This document shows positions 7,591-17,359 of a stretch of DNA of 45,428 nt, in pieces (the first letter of the stretch is position 1; every line of letters begins with the position of its first letter). The stretch comes from Parvibaculum sp. (GTDB lineage: Bacteria; Pseudomonadota; Alphaproteobacteria; Parvibaculales; Parvibaculaceae), in assembly GCF_002684405.1 (NCBI RefSeq), contig NZ_NYVD01000114.1:1-45428 (forward strand), given 5' to 3'. Position numbers and translations under genes: made by a program. Under the pieces are notes generated by a model. It was not told the origin of the DNA, made no database searches, and saw nothing but the letters and a program-made list of their open reading frames with translations.

Positions 7591-8394
7591 ATGCGGCGAT
7601 TGACCCCGCAGGCACTGGAGGGGGAGATCGATCGTCTCATCGAAGTGATGCCGGGAGACTTTCCGGAACTTCAGCGGGATAAGATGGTCTCGTGTATCCG
7701 CCGCACCTTGGGAACGCGTGGTTTCGTCTCCCTTTATCTGCCCGACCTGTCCGCCGGCATCCTTGCCGATATTGCTTCCATCGTCGGTGACCCGTTGGGC
7801 AACCCGCCGTTGACGACCTTCCGGGACAGGACGACACGCGATGCGTTGCAGCTGCTTGCCGATCCGATATGGCAGCGGTCGCCGCCTGAGCTCGCGCTCC
7901 TCGCGGCGGGAAAGGGGGCTGCCGGGCGTGGGGGACTGATATCCGCGTCCCGCATTGCGGTTTATGAGGCTCTCTCGCCCGCGATGCGTCGTTATCTTGC
8001 GGGACTGGAAGCATGTCACGACGCAGCTCTGCCATTGGCGCAGACTTGTGAGACGCCGGAGCAATTGCGCTGGCTGGCGACCCTTCGCGAAAGAAATCCA
8101 CCGAGGCGGAGCGCGCTTGCAGCATTGCAGGCCGAAAGCGGTACGATGGCGCTGGGCGTGAGCCCCGCCTTTACCCGCGCCATTCATGGTGTGCCGGGAG
8201 AAGAGGGGCGCGCCGTTCTCGACTACCTCAAGGCGCTGTTCGAGGAACCCGATGTCCAGCGCCGCATTGAGTGGGAGGACGGGCTCGTGGTGATCTGGAA
8301 ACCGAGTGCCACGCTGCTTTACCCTTTCGGGGACGACGACATATCGTTTCCGGTGTCCTATGCCGCATTGAAGAGGAAAGGCGCGCCTGACTGA
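7591..8394 (+). CDS. TauD/TfdA-like protein lacking the iron-binding residues
   Basis: A 267-aa protein alignable by eye with TauD/TfdA taurine/2,4-D dioxygenases. SPPELALL and SRIAVYEALSPAMRRYLAGLEACHD match the segment after the TauD HxD, and TRAIHGVPGEEG...IEWEDGLVVIWKPSATLLYP matches the C-terminal segment. But HxD reads L89-A-D91 and the distal histidine of the WDNRxTxH motif is L243; no arginine follows for 2-oxoglutarate. It therefore probably does not bind Fe(II)/2OG and may be a pseudoenzyme or have another role. ATG 7591 has GGCGAGG close upstream; the frame is open to GTG 7558. It is divergent from a LysR gene. Confidence 0.65.
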   Translation: MRRLTPQALEGEIDRLIEVMPGDFPELQRDKMVSCIRRTLGTRGFVSLYLPDLSAGILADIASIVGDPLGNPPLTTFRDRTTRDALQLLADPIWQRSPPELALLAAGKGAAGRGGLISASRIAVYEALSPAMRRYLAGLEACHDAALPLAQTCETPEQLRWLATLRERNPPRRSALAALQAESGTMALGVSPAFTRAIHGVPGEEGRAVLDYLKALFEEPDVQRRIEWEDGLVVIWKPSATLLYPFGDDDISFPVSYAALKRKGAPD

Positions 8395-8453
8395 TCCGGC
8401 ACCGGCTGAAAAGCGTATCGAGAAAAACCGCGCCGCCGCACTGATAGCAGGAC

Positions 8454-9899
8454 ATGACAGAAAGCAAATCAACTCCGCCGATCATTGTCTGGTTTCGTCG
8501 CGATCTGCGCGTCGCCGACAACCCCGCGCTTGCCGCGGCCGCCGAGCGGGGAGTGCCCGTGCTGCCATTGTTCATTCTCGACGAGCGCGACCTGCCGGGC
8601 GAAGCTTCCGCCTGGTGGCTTCATGGAAGCCTCTCCGGTCTTTCGGAAGCGCTGGGCAAACGCGGTGCGAATTTGGTCCTGAGACGGGGAAAGCCTGAAG
8701 AGGAACTTCCCGCCCTGGTGAGGGAGACCGGCGCCAAATCGGTTTTCTGGAACCGCTGTTACGAGCCAACCGTCACAGAACGCGACAAGAGCCTCAAATC
8801 CTCTCTGGCCAAGGCCGGTATCGAAACAAGGAGTTTTGCCGCCTCGCTTCTGGCGGAGCCTTGGCAGGTGAAAACGAAGACCGGCGACCCTTACAAGGTC
8901 TTCACGCCTTTCTGGAAAGCGCTTTGCGCATCCGCTCCTTTCGGTGCGCCATTGGCGCCGATGCGCAAGCTGGAGGGAGGCTGCGATCCGGTGTCGGACG
9001 AGCTGGACGACTGGCATCTCCGTCCGTCTTCGCCGGATTGGGCGGGCGGCATAAGGGAGCGCTGGACCCCGGGTGAAAAAGGCGCGCATGAACGCCTGCG
9101 TCATTTCCTCGAAAACGCGGTAAGCGATTACCGGGGACAGCGCGACCTGCCGGGGGTGGAAGGAACCTCACGGCTTTCGCCGCATCTTCATTGGGGAGAA
9201 ATCTCTCCCCGCCAGATATGGGCGGCAGTCGAGGCGCATCGCGGCGACAACCCATCCGCCGAAAAGTCGCTCGACACATTCCTCTCCGAGGTTGCCTGGC
9301 GCGATTTCGCCTATCACCTGATCTATCACTGGCCATCCATCGTGGATAAAAACTGGAAACCGGCCTTCGACGCGTTTCCATGGAGCGATGATGACGAGGC
9401 GTTCCGGAAATGGACGGTGGGAAAGACGGGCTATCCCATTGTCGATGCGGGGATGCGCGAACTCTGGCAGACCGGCTGGATGCACAACCGTGTCCGCATG
9501 ATCGCGGCCTCTTTCCTGGTGAAGGATCTGCTCATCCACTGGAAGCGTGGCGCGGGCTGGTTCGAGGATACGCTGGTCGATGCCGACCTCGCGGTGAACC
9601 GGGCGAGCTGGCAATGGGTGGCGGGTTCGGGCGCGGATGCAGCGCCCTATTTTCGTATCTTCAACCCGGTACTGCAGGGCGAGAAGTTCGACCCGGCAGG
9701 TGATTACGTCCGGCGTTATGTGCCGGAGCTGGCCGGGCTCGACACGAAATATATTCACAAACCATGGGAGGCACCGCCCGCCATGCTGGAGGCGGCCGGT
9801 ATCGTTTTAGGCGACAGTTATCCCCGTCCCATCGTCGACCATCGCGAAGCAAGACAGCGCGCGCTTGACGCCTATGAAGCGGTGAAACAGGCCAGTTGA
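8454..9899 (+). CDS. phrB: Deoxyribodipyrimidine photolyase (class I CPD)
   Basis: A 481-aa light-driven repair enzyme that splits cyclobutane pyrimidine dimers with FADH-. The N-terminal antenna-binding Rossmann domain starts IIVWFRRDLRVADNPAL. The C-terminal FAD domain has EVAWRDFAYHLIYHWP, KTGYPIVDAGMRELWQTGWMHNR and the FAD/DNA loop RASWQWVAGSGADAAPYFRIFNP. The length is normal for the family. ATG 8454 follows GCAGGACATG spacing. It is monocistronic. Confidence 0.96.
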   Translation: MTESKSTPPIIVWFRRDLRVADNPALAAAAERGVPVLPLFILDERDLPGEASAWWLHGSLSGLSEALGKRGANLVLRRGKPEEELPALVRETGAKSVFWNRCYEPTVTERDKSLKSSLAKAGIETRSFAASLLAEPWQVKTKTGDPYKVFTPFWKALCASAPFGAPLAPMRKLEGGCDPVSDELDDWHLRPSSPDWAGGIRERWTPGEKGAHERLRHFLENAVSDYRGQRDLPGVEGTSRLSPHLHWGEISPRQIWAAVEAHRGDNPSAEKSLDTFLSEVAWRDFAYHLIYHWPSIVDKNWKPAFDAFPWSDDDEAFRKWTVGKTGYPIVDAGMRELWQTGWMHNRVRMIAASFLVKDLLIHWKRGAGWFEDTLVDADLAVNRASWQWVAGSGADAAPYFRIFNPVLQGEKFDPAGDYVRRYVPELAGLDTKYIHKPWEAPPAMLEAAGIVLGDSYPRPIVDHREARQRALDAYEAVKQAS

Positions 9900-10065
9900 A
9901 AAGGGCCGGTTGAAACAGGCTCGTTGCAGACAGCGGCGAAGCGAAGGGGTGAGAACCGGAAAACGCCTGTCGCCGCGTGCCTCCCCATGGGGTCCTGACT
10001 GGAGCGGCGCGCCACGGGCATTGCCCGGTCCTCTCAGCCTTCTACGCGATGCGCCACGCGCCGGT

Positions 10066-10836
10066 TCACATGCCGGCTTTACGACGGGACAGAAAAAACT
10101 GGGAAAGCGCAATGCTGGCTGCCGCCATGGCATTGAGGGATTCGACCTTGCCGCTGGTTGGAATGGAGAGGCGTTTCATTTTGAGACTGTCCGGTACGCC
10201 ACGGCCTTCCTCGCCCAGGACCAGACGAAGATCCGCCGGCCAGTCAAACGTCGTCATATCGGTGCCGTGACCGTCCAGCGCGAAGATCGAACCCTGGGCG
10301 GTATTGAGCGCTTCCCAGCTCGACGCCGTCTCCAGCCGCAGCTCGAAGACGGCATTGGAGCCCGCCCTCAAGGCGCGCGGGTGAAACGGATGAGCGCATT
10401 CCGGCATTAGAATGAGGCGGCTGACATTGAAGGCGGCCGCGGAGCGAATGAGTGCGCCGAGATTGTTCGGATCGGAGAGCGCGCAGACCAGTTCCAGTCC
10501 TTGCGGTGCGGCGGAAAGATCGGTCCGCGGCATCTCCGGGACCAGCCCGACAAGCAGCGCATGGCCGGTTCCGGACAGATCCAGCCGCTCGAAAATGGCT
10601 TTCGGTACAAGGATGCGGGCCAGCTCGTCCGGAATGGCAGGGTCTTCCAGCGCGGCCTCATCGGTGGCGATGAGCGCTTCGAATTGCCCGGGCCAGCGGC
10701 TCAGCGCTTCGGGCACGGTTTTCCGACCTGCAAGAAGGAAACGCCCGCTCTTTCGGATCGCTCTCGGCTCGGCAAGTCCGAGCCAGAGCTTTACCCGCGG
10801 GTTCTGGGCGCTTTCCAGATATTCAATCTTCCTCAT
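10066..10836 (-). CDS. TrmH/SpoU-family RNA 2'-O-methyltransferase
   Basis: A 256-aa SAM-dependent methyltransferase of the knotted SPOUT fold. There is an N-terminal substrate-binding region (IEYLESAQNPRVK... GRFLLAGRKTV). Motif 1 is SDPNNLGALIRSAAAF, motif 2 LVLGEEGRGVP, and motif 3 IPTSGKVESLNAMAAASIALSQF, with the knot residues in place. Relatives methylate ribose in rRNA or tRNA; which target cannot be decided here. ATG 10836 is chosen because family homology starts there; the frame continues to 10890. A terminator lies between it and the next upstream gene. Confidence 0.88.
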   Translation of the reverse strand: MRKIEYLESAQNPRVKLWLGLAEPRAIRKSGRFLLAGRKTVPEALSRWPGQFEALIATDEAALEDPAIPDELARILVPKAIFERLDLSGTGHALLVGLVPEMPRTDLSAAPQGLELVCALSDPNNLGALIRSAAAFNVSRLILMPECAHPFHPRALRAGSNAVFELRLETASSWEALNTAQGSIFALDGHGTDMTTFDWPADLRLVLGEEGRGVPDSLKMKRLSIPTSGKVESLNAMAAASIALSQFFLSRRKAGM

Positions 10837-10896
10837 GCCCCATGCGAGTAGCACATCCAGACGTTTTCGTCCGCAAGCTCGTGAGCGCATACGAAG

Positions 10897-10922
10897 AAGG
10901 GCGTCCCTAAAAGGACGCCCTT
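10897..10922 (-). terminator. Terminator of the beta-barrel protein gene
   Basis: A 10-bp perfect stem (AAGGGCGTCC at 10897-10906 and its complement at 10913-10922) with a 6-nt loop lies about 25 nt after the leftward stop at 10948. On the minus strand it is followed by CTTCTT, so the tail is T-rich but not ideal. Confidence 0.75.
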
Positions 10923-10947
10923 TGTGAGGCTTAAAAATAGCCGCCCG

Positions 10948-11496
10948 TCAGAAGTTGAAGCCGACGCCGACCGTGTGCTGCCAGAGCCCGTGCTCGGAAT
11001 CGTTGCTGAGATTGTCCACGTCATCGAAGGTGAACTGGTACTCGGTCTGGGCGAAGACGAAAGTGTTCTGGTCCGCGTAGTATTTGAGGCCGGCCTCGGG
11101 ACCTGCGGCGAACGTATCGTTGAAATTATCGCCATAGATGCCGCCGACGCTCACACCCAGATAAGGGCGGAACTTCTTCAGATCGAAGACATAATCCGCA
11201 AAGCCGCGCGTGGAGCCGCCCCACTGGTCGCTACCGTTCTTGGGGTCTGTCCAGTTCACGCTCTGACGAATGCCGATGGCCACGTTGTCCGTCAGATATT
11301 TGGCAAGGCTGCCGCTGAGACCGAACGTATTGTTGTCGAAATCCTTGTTGCTGTAGCCCGAGCCGGACAGAGTGAACTCCGTGTCGCCGGCTTTCGGACC
11401 ATAGCTTTCGGTGTCGACATTGGCCGTGTTCATCTGCGCGAATGCAGCCGTCGGCGCCAGAGCCAGCGCGAGAGCGGTGATCGCAGTTTTCATCAT
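10948..11496 (-). CDS. Small outer-membrane beta-barrel protein
   Basis: A 182-aa protein. A clean Sec signal (MMKTAITALALALAPTAAFAQ) is followed by alternating polar/hydrophobic strands rich in G, Y and N, such as FTLSGSGYSNKDFDNNTFGLSGSLAKYL and RPYLGVSVGGIYGD. It ends in VGVGFNF, with the C-terminal phenylalanine recognised by the BAM complex. It looks like an OmpA-barrel or OmpW-size eight-strand porin-like protein with no periplasmic domain. Start at ATG 11496 (or 11493) after GAGGAAAAAGGAC. The 294 nt upstream, up to the TrkH gene, hold its leader and no other gene I can see. The precise function is unknown. Confidence 0.8.
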   Translation of the reverse strand: MMKTAITALALALAPTAAFAQMNTANVDTESYGPKAGDTEFTLSGSGYSNKDFDNNTFGLSGSLAKYLTDNVAIGIRQSVNWTDPKNGSDQWGGSTRGFADYVFDLKKFRPYLGVSVGGIYGDNFNDTFAAGPEAGLKYYADQNTFVFAQTEYQFTFDDVDNLSNDSEHGLWQHTVGVGFNF

Positions 11497-11790
11497 GTCC
11501 TTTTTCCTCTTCTTATCGCTCGGCCGGTCGCAATCGATCGGCCCCACACGAAGGATGAGTTTTCGCGAGCGCCTCATAGCGTGCGCCGCTGACATGCATT
11601 TGGGTAGCGGCCGAGTGTGACGGCGGGGAGGAGTGTGGAAGGCGGAAATATGGAGATGTTGCGATCCCGTCGACATATTTGTTGTGTAGCAGCAACAGGT
11701 TACGCCGTTACGGAAAAGGAAGCTCTATATCGGAAAATATTGGCTCGTATACGGCGGGTCGATAGAGGGCCGGAATATGGTCGCGCGGCT

Positions 11791-13233
11791 TCAGTTCCGC
11801 CAGAAATCCGGCAGGAACAGAATATAGACGGTTGTCAGCTCAAGCCGGCCGAGCAACATCGCGGCGCTTAGCAGCCATTTTGCAGAATCGGAAACCGAGG
11901 CGAAGGTAGTGCCGGGGCCGACGATAGGGCCGAGACCCGGCCCGGCATTTGCCATCGCGGTGGCGACGGCGCTGCCGGACGAGAGAAAGTCGAGCCCGGT
12001 AAACATGAGCAGGGTCGAAACGACACCCCATGTCAGGATGTACATGAAGAAGAAATTGCGCACCGAAGAGACCATATCGTCGTCCACGGGTTTGTCGCGG
12101 TAGCGCGGCACGATCATGCGATGGGGGGCGATGTTTCGCTTCAGATGTACGGCGAACGACCTGAAGAGGATCTGCCAGCGGAAAATCTTGATGGATCCGG
12201 AGGTCGACCCGGCGCAGCCGCCGATGAACATCAGCAAGAGGAACAATGCATGTGCGCCCGTGCCCCATTTACTGAAATCGGTGGAAGCAAAGCCCGTATC
12301 GGTGATGACGGAGGTGACGTTGAATGTCGCCTCCCTCAGCGCGTGTCCGAAATCCTCAGGGCTCGATGAGACCCGCCAGAAGGTCACGGCCAGAATGGCG
12401 GCTGCCAAAGTCAGCAGAAAAGCGGGAACCTGCTTTTCCTGTCGCCATGCGCGCTGCCCGTCCTTGACCAGCATGGCGTAGAAGACAAGCGGCAACGCGC
12501 CCGCCACCATGAAAATGACGAGCACAAGTTCTATCGGCACGGAATTGTAGAAGCCCACCGAGGCATCCCGGGTTGAAAAGCCTCCTGTCGCGAGGGTAGC
12601 CATCGCGTGATTGATCGCATCGAATGGCGTCATGCCGACAACGACGAGACAGATCGCGCAAGCAAATGTCAGCACCGCATAGATGACGATTGTCAGTGAT
12701 GCGATCTGATAGACGCGCGGGGCGACTTTCTCCGAGATGTCGGAAGATTCGGAACGGAAGAGCTGCATTCCGCCGACACGCAACAGCGGCAGCATGAAGA
12801 TCGCTGCGACGATGATGCCGACACCGCCTATCCATTGCAGCAGCGAACGCCAGAATAGGAGCCCTGGCGCCATCGTATCGAGCCCGGTCAGCACCGTGGC
12901 GCCCGTCGTGGTCAGGCCAGACACGGTTTCGAAAACGGCATCGGCAGGCGATAGCTGGAGCGAGCTGAATATGAGCGGCAAAGATCCGAAGGCGCTCACC
13001 GCAAGCCAGCTTCCTGTCGTCAGGAGAAAACCTTCCCGCGCCCGGATGTGGACATGGGGCGCACGGAAAGCGAGGATCATCGAGCCGCCCGCATAGGCCG
13101 TAAGCCCGGCCGAAGCGATGAAGACACGCCAATCCACATCGCCGGCGGCATAGTCGACCATGGCCGGCAGCAGCATGGCGGCAGCCAGAATGCACAAAAG
13201 CAGGCCGATGACATAAAGCACGGTTCTGAGCAT
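11791..13233 (-). CDS. trkH: TrkH-family potassium uptake channel protein
   Basis: A 480-aa inner-membrane protein with four repeated M1-P-M2 units. The four selectivity-filter segments are visible as TTTGATVL, ATGGFST, TDTGFAS and NAGPGLG, as in TrkH/KtrB. It imports K+ with a cytoplasmic regulator of the TrkA type, which is not in the window. Start at ATG 13233, where family similarity begins (MLRTVLYVIGLLL). The frame stays open to 13362, but those residues look non-homologous and the ribosome site is weak. It is monocistronic, on the same strand as the upstream tRNA-Thr. Confidence 0.92.
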   Translation of the reverse strand: MLRTVLYVIGLLLCILAAAMLLPAMVDYAAGDVDWRVFIASAGLTAYAGGSMILAFRAPHVHIRAREGFLLTTGSWLAVSAFGSLPLIFSSLQLSPADAVFETVSGLTTTGATVLTGLDTMAPGLLFWRSLLQWIGGVGIIVAAIFMLPLLRVGGMQLFRSESSDISEKVAPRVYQIASLTIVIYAVLTFACAICLVVVGMTPFDAINHAMATLATGGFSTRDASVGFYNSVPIELVLVIFMVAGALPLVFYAMLVKDGQRAWRQEKQVPAFLLTLAAAILAVTFWRVSSSPEDFGHALREATFNVTSVITDTGFASTDFSKWGTGAHALFLLLMFIGGCAGSTSGSIKIFRWQILFRSFAVHLKRNIAPHRMIVPRYRDKPVDDDMVSSVRNFFFMYILTWGVVSTLLMFTGLDFLSSGSAVATAMANAGPGLGPIVGPGTTFASVSDSAKWLLSAAMLLGRLELTTVYILFLPDFWRN

Positions 13234-13486
13234 GGCTTTTTGTACTGCTTTTGGGGCGCTGCGGCGGCCCTGCCTCGGGATATGCCCCAGCCCGGGGGCG
13301 GCCAGCATGTCGGGTACCCTATTTTCGAGCGGGATTAATGGGGCGGCCCCGGCCGGGATCAAGTGAAAAATAGCTCATGTGCGGCATATGCTGGAACCGG
13401 GTCCGGCCGCATCATGGCCCTAGCCCCGACAATTGCCATGAACAGGCTGTCAGGCGGACAATATAAAGGCCGGAATGCGCGGGAAA

Positions 13487-13561
<75 letters not shown>

Positions 13562-13811
13562 CCGGAGCCGGGATAGTTGATCCGCGGAAAGTCTAGCCTT
13601 CTTTGGTAAACGGAAAGCTGACAGGCGACGCAACCCGCAGGTGTGCGAAGCGCGCGGAAACTGCCACATGCCCCGATTATCTGCAACCCTGTAAAACGGC
13701 CTCGGGTCTCGTCCTAGCCGGGAATGGCGTCCCCGGTTGACGGCGCCGCGCCTACGCCTCTAAATCGCGCCCGGAAGGGGCCGGTTTGGCCCGAAAAGAA
13801 AGCCCCAAGCG

Positions 13812-13991
13812 ATGAACAAGACATCCAGAACGAATATGAGCGGCCGCGCGCCCAACGGGAAAGGTACCGACAGAGCGAGCCAGGCCAGGGACGCCAAGGC
13901 CAAACAGGCGCGTCTGGCCGAAGCCCTTCGGGAAAACCTGAAGAAGCGGAAGTCCCAAAGCCGGGGCCGCAAGGCTGCCGACGAGGAGTGA
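13812..13991 (+). CDS. Small basic conserved protein upstream of murA
   Basis: A 59-aa reading frame, very basic (K/R/A-rich), with a helical segment AKQARLAEALRENLKKRKSQSRGR and acidic end ADEE. Small proteins with the pattern LREALRENLxRRKxQxRxR commonly sit just before murA in alphaproteobacteria, which supports it being real. ATG 13812 has only a weak AAGAAAG ribosome site. The function is unknown; the charge suggests RNA, ribosome or DNA contact (inference). Confidence 0.65.
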   Translation: MNKTSRTNMSGRAPNGKGTDRASQARDAKAKQARLAEALRENLKKRKSQSRGRKAADEE

Positions 13992-14204
13992 GCCGGCCAC
14001 GAGATCTCCGATGGGCGATCAACGGCGCCGTTCCCCGATTGTCGCCATGATCTGCCTCCCGGGCGTCACCTCCGCGACATGATAAGGCCGCGCTGGTCCG
14101 GTACTTGCTGGGATAGGCCAGCGGGGAGCAGGGGACGTCCCTTTTCGTGACTCTCCCCGGCCACCTCATCTATAAGACACTCAGCGATCGGATCGGAACG
14201 GCAG

Positions 14205-15479
14205 ATGGACAGCATTCACATTAGGGGCGGCAATCGCCTGACCGGCGATATCCCTATTTCAGGCGCGAAGAACGCGGCCCTGCCGCTGATGACGGCGGCC
14301 CTGCTGACCGACGAGACGGTCAAATTCCACAATATGCCTCAGCTCACCGACGTGCAGACGCTGGGCAAGCTCCTGAACGTGCTGGGTGCCGAGCTGGAAC
14401 CCGAAATCGCCGGTCACAGCTATACGCTGTCCATCACCACGCCCGACATTGAGTCGACCACCGCTCCCTATGAGATCGTTTCGCGAATCCGGGCGAGCTT
14501 CTGGGTGCTGGGGCCACTGCTGGCGCGCTGCGGCAAGGCGCGTGTTTCGCTGCCCGGCGGTTGTGCCATCGGCGCGCGGCCGGTGGACCTCTATATCAAG
14601 GGCCTCCAGAAGATGGGGGCGCAGATCGACCTGGTGGACGGCTATGTGGTCGCCGCCGCCCCGGACGGGCTCAAGGGCGCGCTCATCCGGTCTCCGGTCG
14701 TCTCGGTCGGTGCCACGCATACGCTGCTGATGGCCGCAACGCTTGCCGAGGGCGAAACCATTCTCGAAAACGCCGCCCGCGAGCCGGAAGTGACCGATGT
14801 CGCCAACTGTCTCGTTTCCATGGGCGCGAAGATCGAAGGGATCGGGACCTCCACCCTGCGCATACAGGGCGTCGACAGGCTCCACGGCACTACCCATCAC
14901 GTGGTCGCCGATCGGATCGAGGCCGGCACCTACGCCATAGCTGCGGCTATGACCGGCGGCGATGTGACGCTGAAAAACGCAGATGCTTCCACTTTCGAGG
15001 CGGCTCTGGTCGCCATGCGCGCGGCGGGCGTCGAGGTGGAAAGCCGCCAGGGCGAGGTGCGTGTCGCCCGCAACGGGGCGCGGCTTCAGGCCACCGATGT
15101 GGTAACGCAGGTCTTCCCCGGTTTCCCGACCGACCTGCAGGCGCAGTTCATGGCGCTGATGACCATGGCGGAAGGCGAGTCGGAAATCACCGAGACGATT
15201 TTCGAGAACCGCTTCATGCATGTGCAGGAGTTGGCCCGCTTTGGCGCGGATATCTCGCTGCATGGCGACAAGGCGCTGGTGCATGGCGTGGAAAAGCTGA
15301 AAGGCGCCCCCGTGATGGCGAGCGACCTGCGCGCATCGGCGGCGCTGATTATTGCGGGCCTTGCCGCCGAAGGCGAAACAGTGATCAATCGCGTCTATCA
15401 CCTCGATCGGGGTTTTGAGCGTATAGAAGAAAAACTTAGTGCCTGCGGGGCCGAAATCTGGCGCGAGAAAGCCTCCTGA
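14205..15479 (+). CDS. murA: UDP-N-acetylglucosamine 1-carboxyvinyltransferase
   Basis: The first committed step of peptidoglycan synthesis: transfer of enolpyruvate from PEP to UDP-GlcNAc in the cytoplasm. At 424 aa it is family length. K22-N23 in SGAKNAALP and the PEP-binding cysteine C120 in [13 protein letters not shown] (the fosfomycin target, Cys115 in E. coli) are present, so it should be fosfomycin-sensitive at the target. Two inside-out alpha/beta domains fit the sequence periodicity. It heads the run of DUF2948, hisD, UPF0262 and phosphatase genes, with 21 nt to the next. Confidence 0.97.
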   Translation: MDSIHIRGGNRLTGDIPISGAKNAALPLMTAALLTDETVKFHNMPQLTDVQTLGKLLNVLGAELEPEIAGHSYTLSITTPDIESTTAPYEIVSRIRASFWVLGPLLARCGKARVSLPGGCAIGARPVDLYIKGLQKMGAQIDLVDGYVVAAAPDGLKGALIRSPVVSVGATHTLLMAATLAEGETILENAAREPEVTDVANCLVSMGAKIEGIGTSTLRIQGVDRLHGTTHHVVADRIEAGTYAIAAAMTGGDVTLKNADASTFEAALVAMRAAGVEVESRQGEVRVARNGARLQATDVVTQVFPGFPTDLQAQFMALMTMAEGESEITETIFENRFMHVQELARFGADISLHGDKALVHGVEKLKGAPVMASDLRASAALIIAGLAAEGETVINRVYHLDRGFERIEEKLSACGAEIWREKAS

Positions 15480-15500
15480 CGTGATCGAGATGGAGACAGC

Positions 15501-15950
15501 ATGAGCGAAGAATTACGGCTCTCGGCGCGGGATGCCGAAGACCTCGAAGTCATTTCCGCGCAGATGCAGGATGCGGTGCTGAAAGTGGGCGATCTGGCCC
15601 ACCTGCCCGGCACGCGGCGCTTTGCGCTGGTCGCGAACCGTTTTCGCTGGGAGAGCGAAGTAAAGCGGCGTGGCTGGTTCGCCAAGGCTCGGCACGAGCG
15701 TGTCCGAACCGGTCTTCATTTCGAGAATGTGATGAAAGTCCGGACGCGCAATATTGCGCAGGACAAGCCCGACGGCGTGCTGAACCTGCTCGCCATCCGC
15801 TTTGAGGAAACCGACACGCCTGCCGGTGTCGTCACGCTGGTGTTTTCCGGCGGCGGGGAAATTCGGCTGGACGTGGAGGCGCTTGAAGCCCATTTATCCG
15901 ATCTGGGGCTGATGCGCGAAACGCCGCTCGCGCCCAGACACGAAAATTGA
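15501..15950 (+). CDS. DUF2948 family protein
   Basis: A 149-aa protein of a family almost confined to alphaproteobacteria and regularly placed between murA and hisD. The pattern LSARDAEDLEVISAQMQDAVLKVGDLAHLP at the N-terminus and LAIRFEETDTPAGVVTLVFSGGGEIRL in the C-terminal half is characteristic. No enzyme motif, signal or membrane segment is visible, and its role is not known. It lies 21 nt after murA with AGATGGAGACAGC as ribosome site and is probably co-transcribed with hisD. Confidence 0.88.
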   Translation: MSEELRLSARDAEDLEVISAQMQDAVLKVGDLAHLPGTRRFALVANRFRWESEVKRRGWFAKARHERVRTGLHFENVMKVRTRNIAQDKPDGVLNLLAIRFEETDTPAGVVTLVFSGGGEIRLDVEALEAHLSDLGLMRETPLAPRHEN

Positions 15951-15979
15951 CGGCATGAAACGAACTGACGGATTGAGTG

Positions 15980-17275
15980 ATGGCCCAGCGCCTCGATAGT
16001 GCCGATGCGGGTTTCGACGCGCGATTTGCCGAACTTCTGACGGCAAAGCGCGAAGCCTCTGTCGATGTGAACGAAACCGTGACGGCGATCATTGCCGATG
16101 TCCGCAAGCGCGGCGACGAAGCCGTGGTCGACTACACACGTAAATTCGACCGCTTGCCGGAAATCACGCCCGAGACGCTCGCCATTCCCGCCGCCGATAT
16201 CGATGCCGCGACCGCGGCCTGTGCGCCTGAAACCGTCGAAGCGCTGAAGATCGCGGCGGAACGCATCGCGGCCTATCACCAGCGGCAATTGCCCGAGAAT
16301 GCCCGCTTCACCGATCCGCAAGGCGTGGAACTCGGCCACCGCTGGACGCCTGTGGGCGCGGTGGGCCTTTATGTGCCGGGGGGCACGGCGAATTATCCAA
16401 GTTCGGTTCTGATGAATGCAATCCCCGCGAAAGTCGCGGGTGTGAAGCGCATCGTCATGGTGGTGCCGACGCCGGACGGGGTGGTGAACCCGCTCGTGCT
16501 GGCGGCGGCAAAGCTCGCCGGCGTTTCGGAAGTTTATCGCATCGGCGGTGCGCAGGCGGTGGCTGCGCTGGCCTATGGCACCGACGCCATCGCGCCGGTG
16601 GACAAGATCGTCGGTCCCGGCAATGCCTATGTGGCGGCGGCCAAGCGGCAGGTCTTCGGTACGGTCGGCATCGACATGATCGCGGGGCCGTCCGAAATTC
16701 TCGTTGTCGCGGATGGCGAGAATGATCCGGACTGGATCGCGGCGGACCTTCTGAGCCAGGCGGAACACGATGCAAGCTCGCAAAGCATTCTGATTACGGA
16801 TGATGCCGCTTTCGCCGACAGGGTGGAAGAGGCGGTTACCCGCCAGCTGGAGGCCCTTCCGCGCAAGGAAACGGCCGCGCAGAGCTGGGAAGAGTTCGGC
16901 GCCGTCATCACGGTCGCCGCGCTGGAAGATGCGGTGCCGCTGGTAGACAGGCTCGCACCGGAGCATCTGGAAATAGCGACGGCCGACCCCGATGCACTGT
17001 CCGACCGGATTTCCAATGCGGGCGCCATTTTCCTCGGGCGCTATACGCCGGAAGCGGTGGGCGATTACGTGGCAGGGACGAATCACGTCCTGCCCACGGC
17101 CCGCAGCGCGCGCTTTTCTTCCGGCCTCAACGTGCTCGACTATATGAAGCGGACCTCGCTGGTGCGCTGCGATGCGGCCTCGCTCGCGGCAATCGGGCCG
17201 GCGGCGGTGGCGCTGGCCGATGCGGAAGGGCTTCAGGCGCATGGACGCTCCGTTTCCATCCGGCTCAACCGCTGA
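15980..17275 (+). CDS. hisD: Histidinol dehydrogenase
   Basis: The last two oxidation steps of histidine synthesis (L-histidinol to L-histidine, NAD+- and Zn-dependent), cytoplasmic dimer. It is 431 aa. YVPGGTANYPSSVLMNAIPAKVAGV and the zinc-site motif LLSQAEHDASSQS (Q and H ligands) are intact, as is LAPEHLEI. ATG 15980 is taken; a GTG directly before it (15977) is the alternative. An 84-nt gap separates it from the UPF0262 gene. Confidence 0.97.
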   Translation: MAQRLDSADAGFDARFAELLTAKREASVDVNETVTAIIADVRKRGDEAVVDYTRKFDRLPEITPETLAIPAADIDAATAACAPETVEALKIAAERIAAYHQRQLPENARFTDPQGVELGHRWTPVGAVGLYVPGGTANYPSSVLMNAIPAKVAGVKRIVMVVPTPDGVVNPLVLAAAKLAGVSEVYRIGGAQAVAALAYGTDAIAPVDKIVGPGNAYVAAAKRQVFGTVGIDMIAGPSEILVVADGENDPDWIAADLLSQAEHDASSQSILITDDAAFADRVEEAVTRQLEALPRKETAAQSWEEFGAVITVAALEDAVPLVDRLAPEHLEIATADPDALSDRISNAGAIFLGRYTPEAVGDYVAGTNHVLPTARSARFSSGLNVLDYMKRTSLVRCDAASLAAIGPAAVALADAEGLQAHGRSVSIRLNR

Positions 17276-17359
17276 GCCTCGACCCAGGCGCATGCCCGCG
17301 CCATTGAGATGCGCTTCGGGCCTCGCATCGCAAGTGCGATTGGGCTTAGAGTACCCCAT

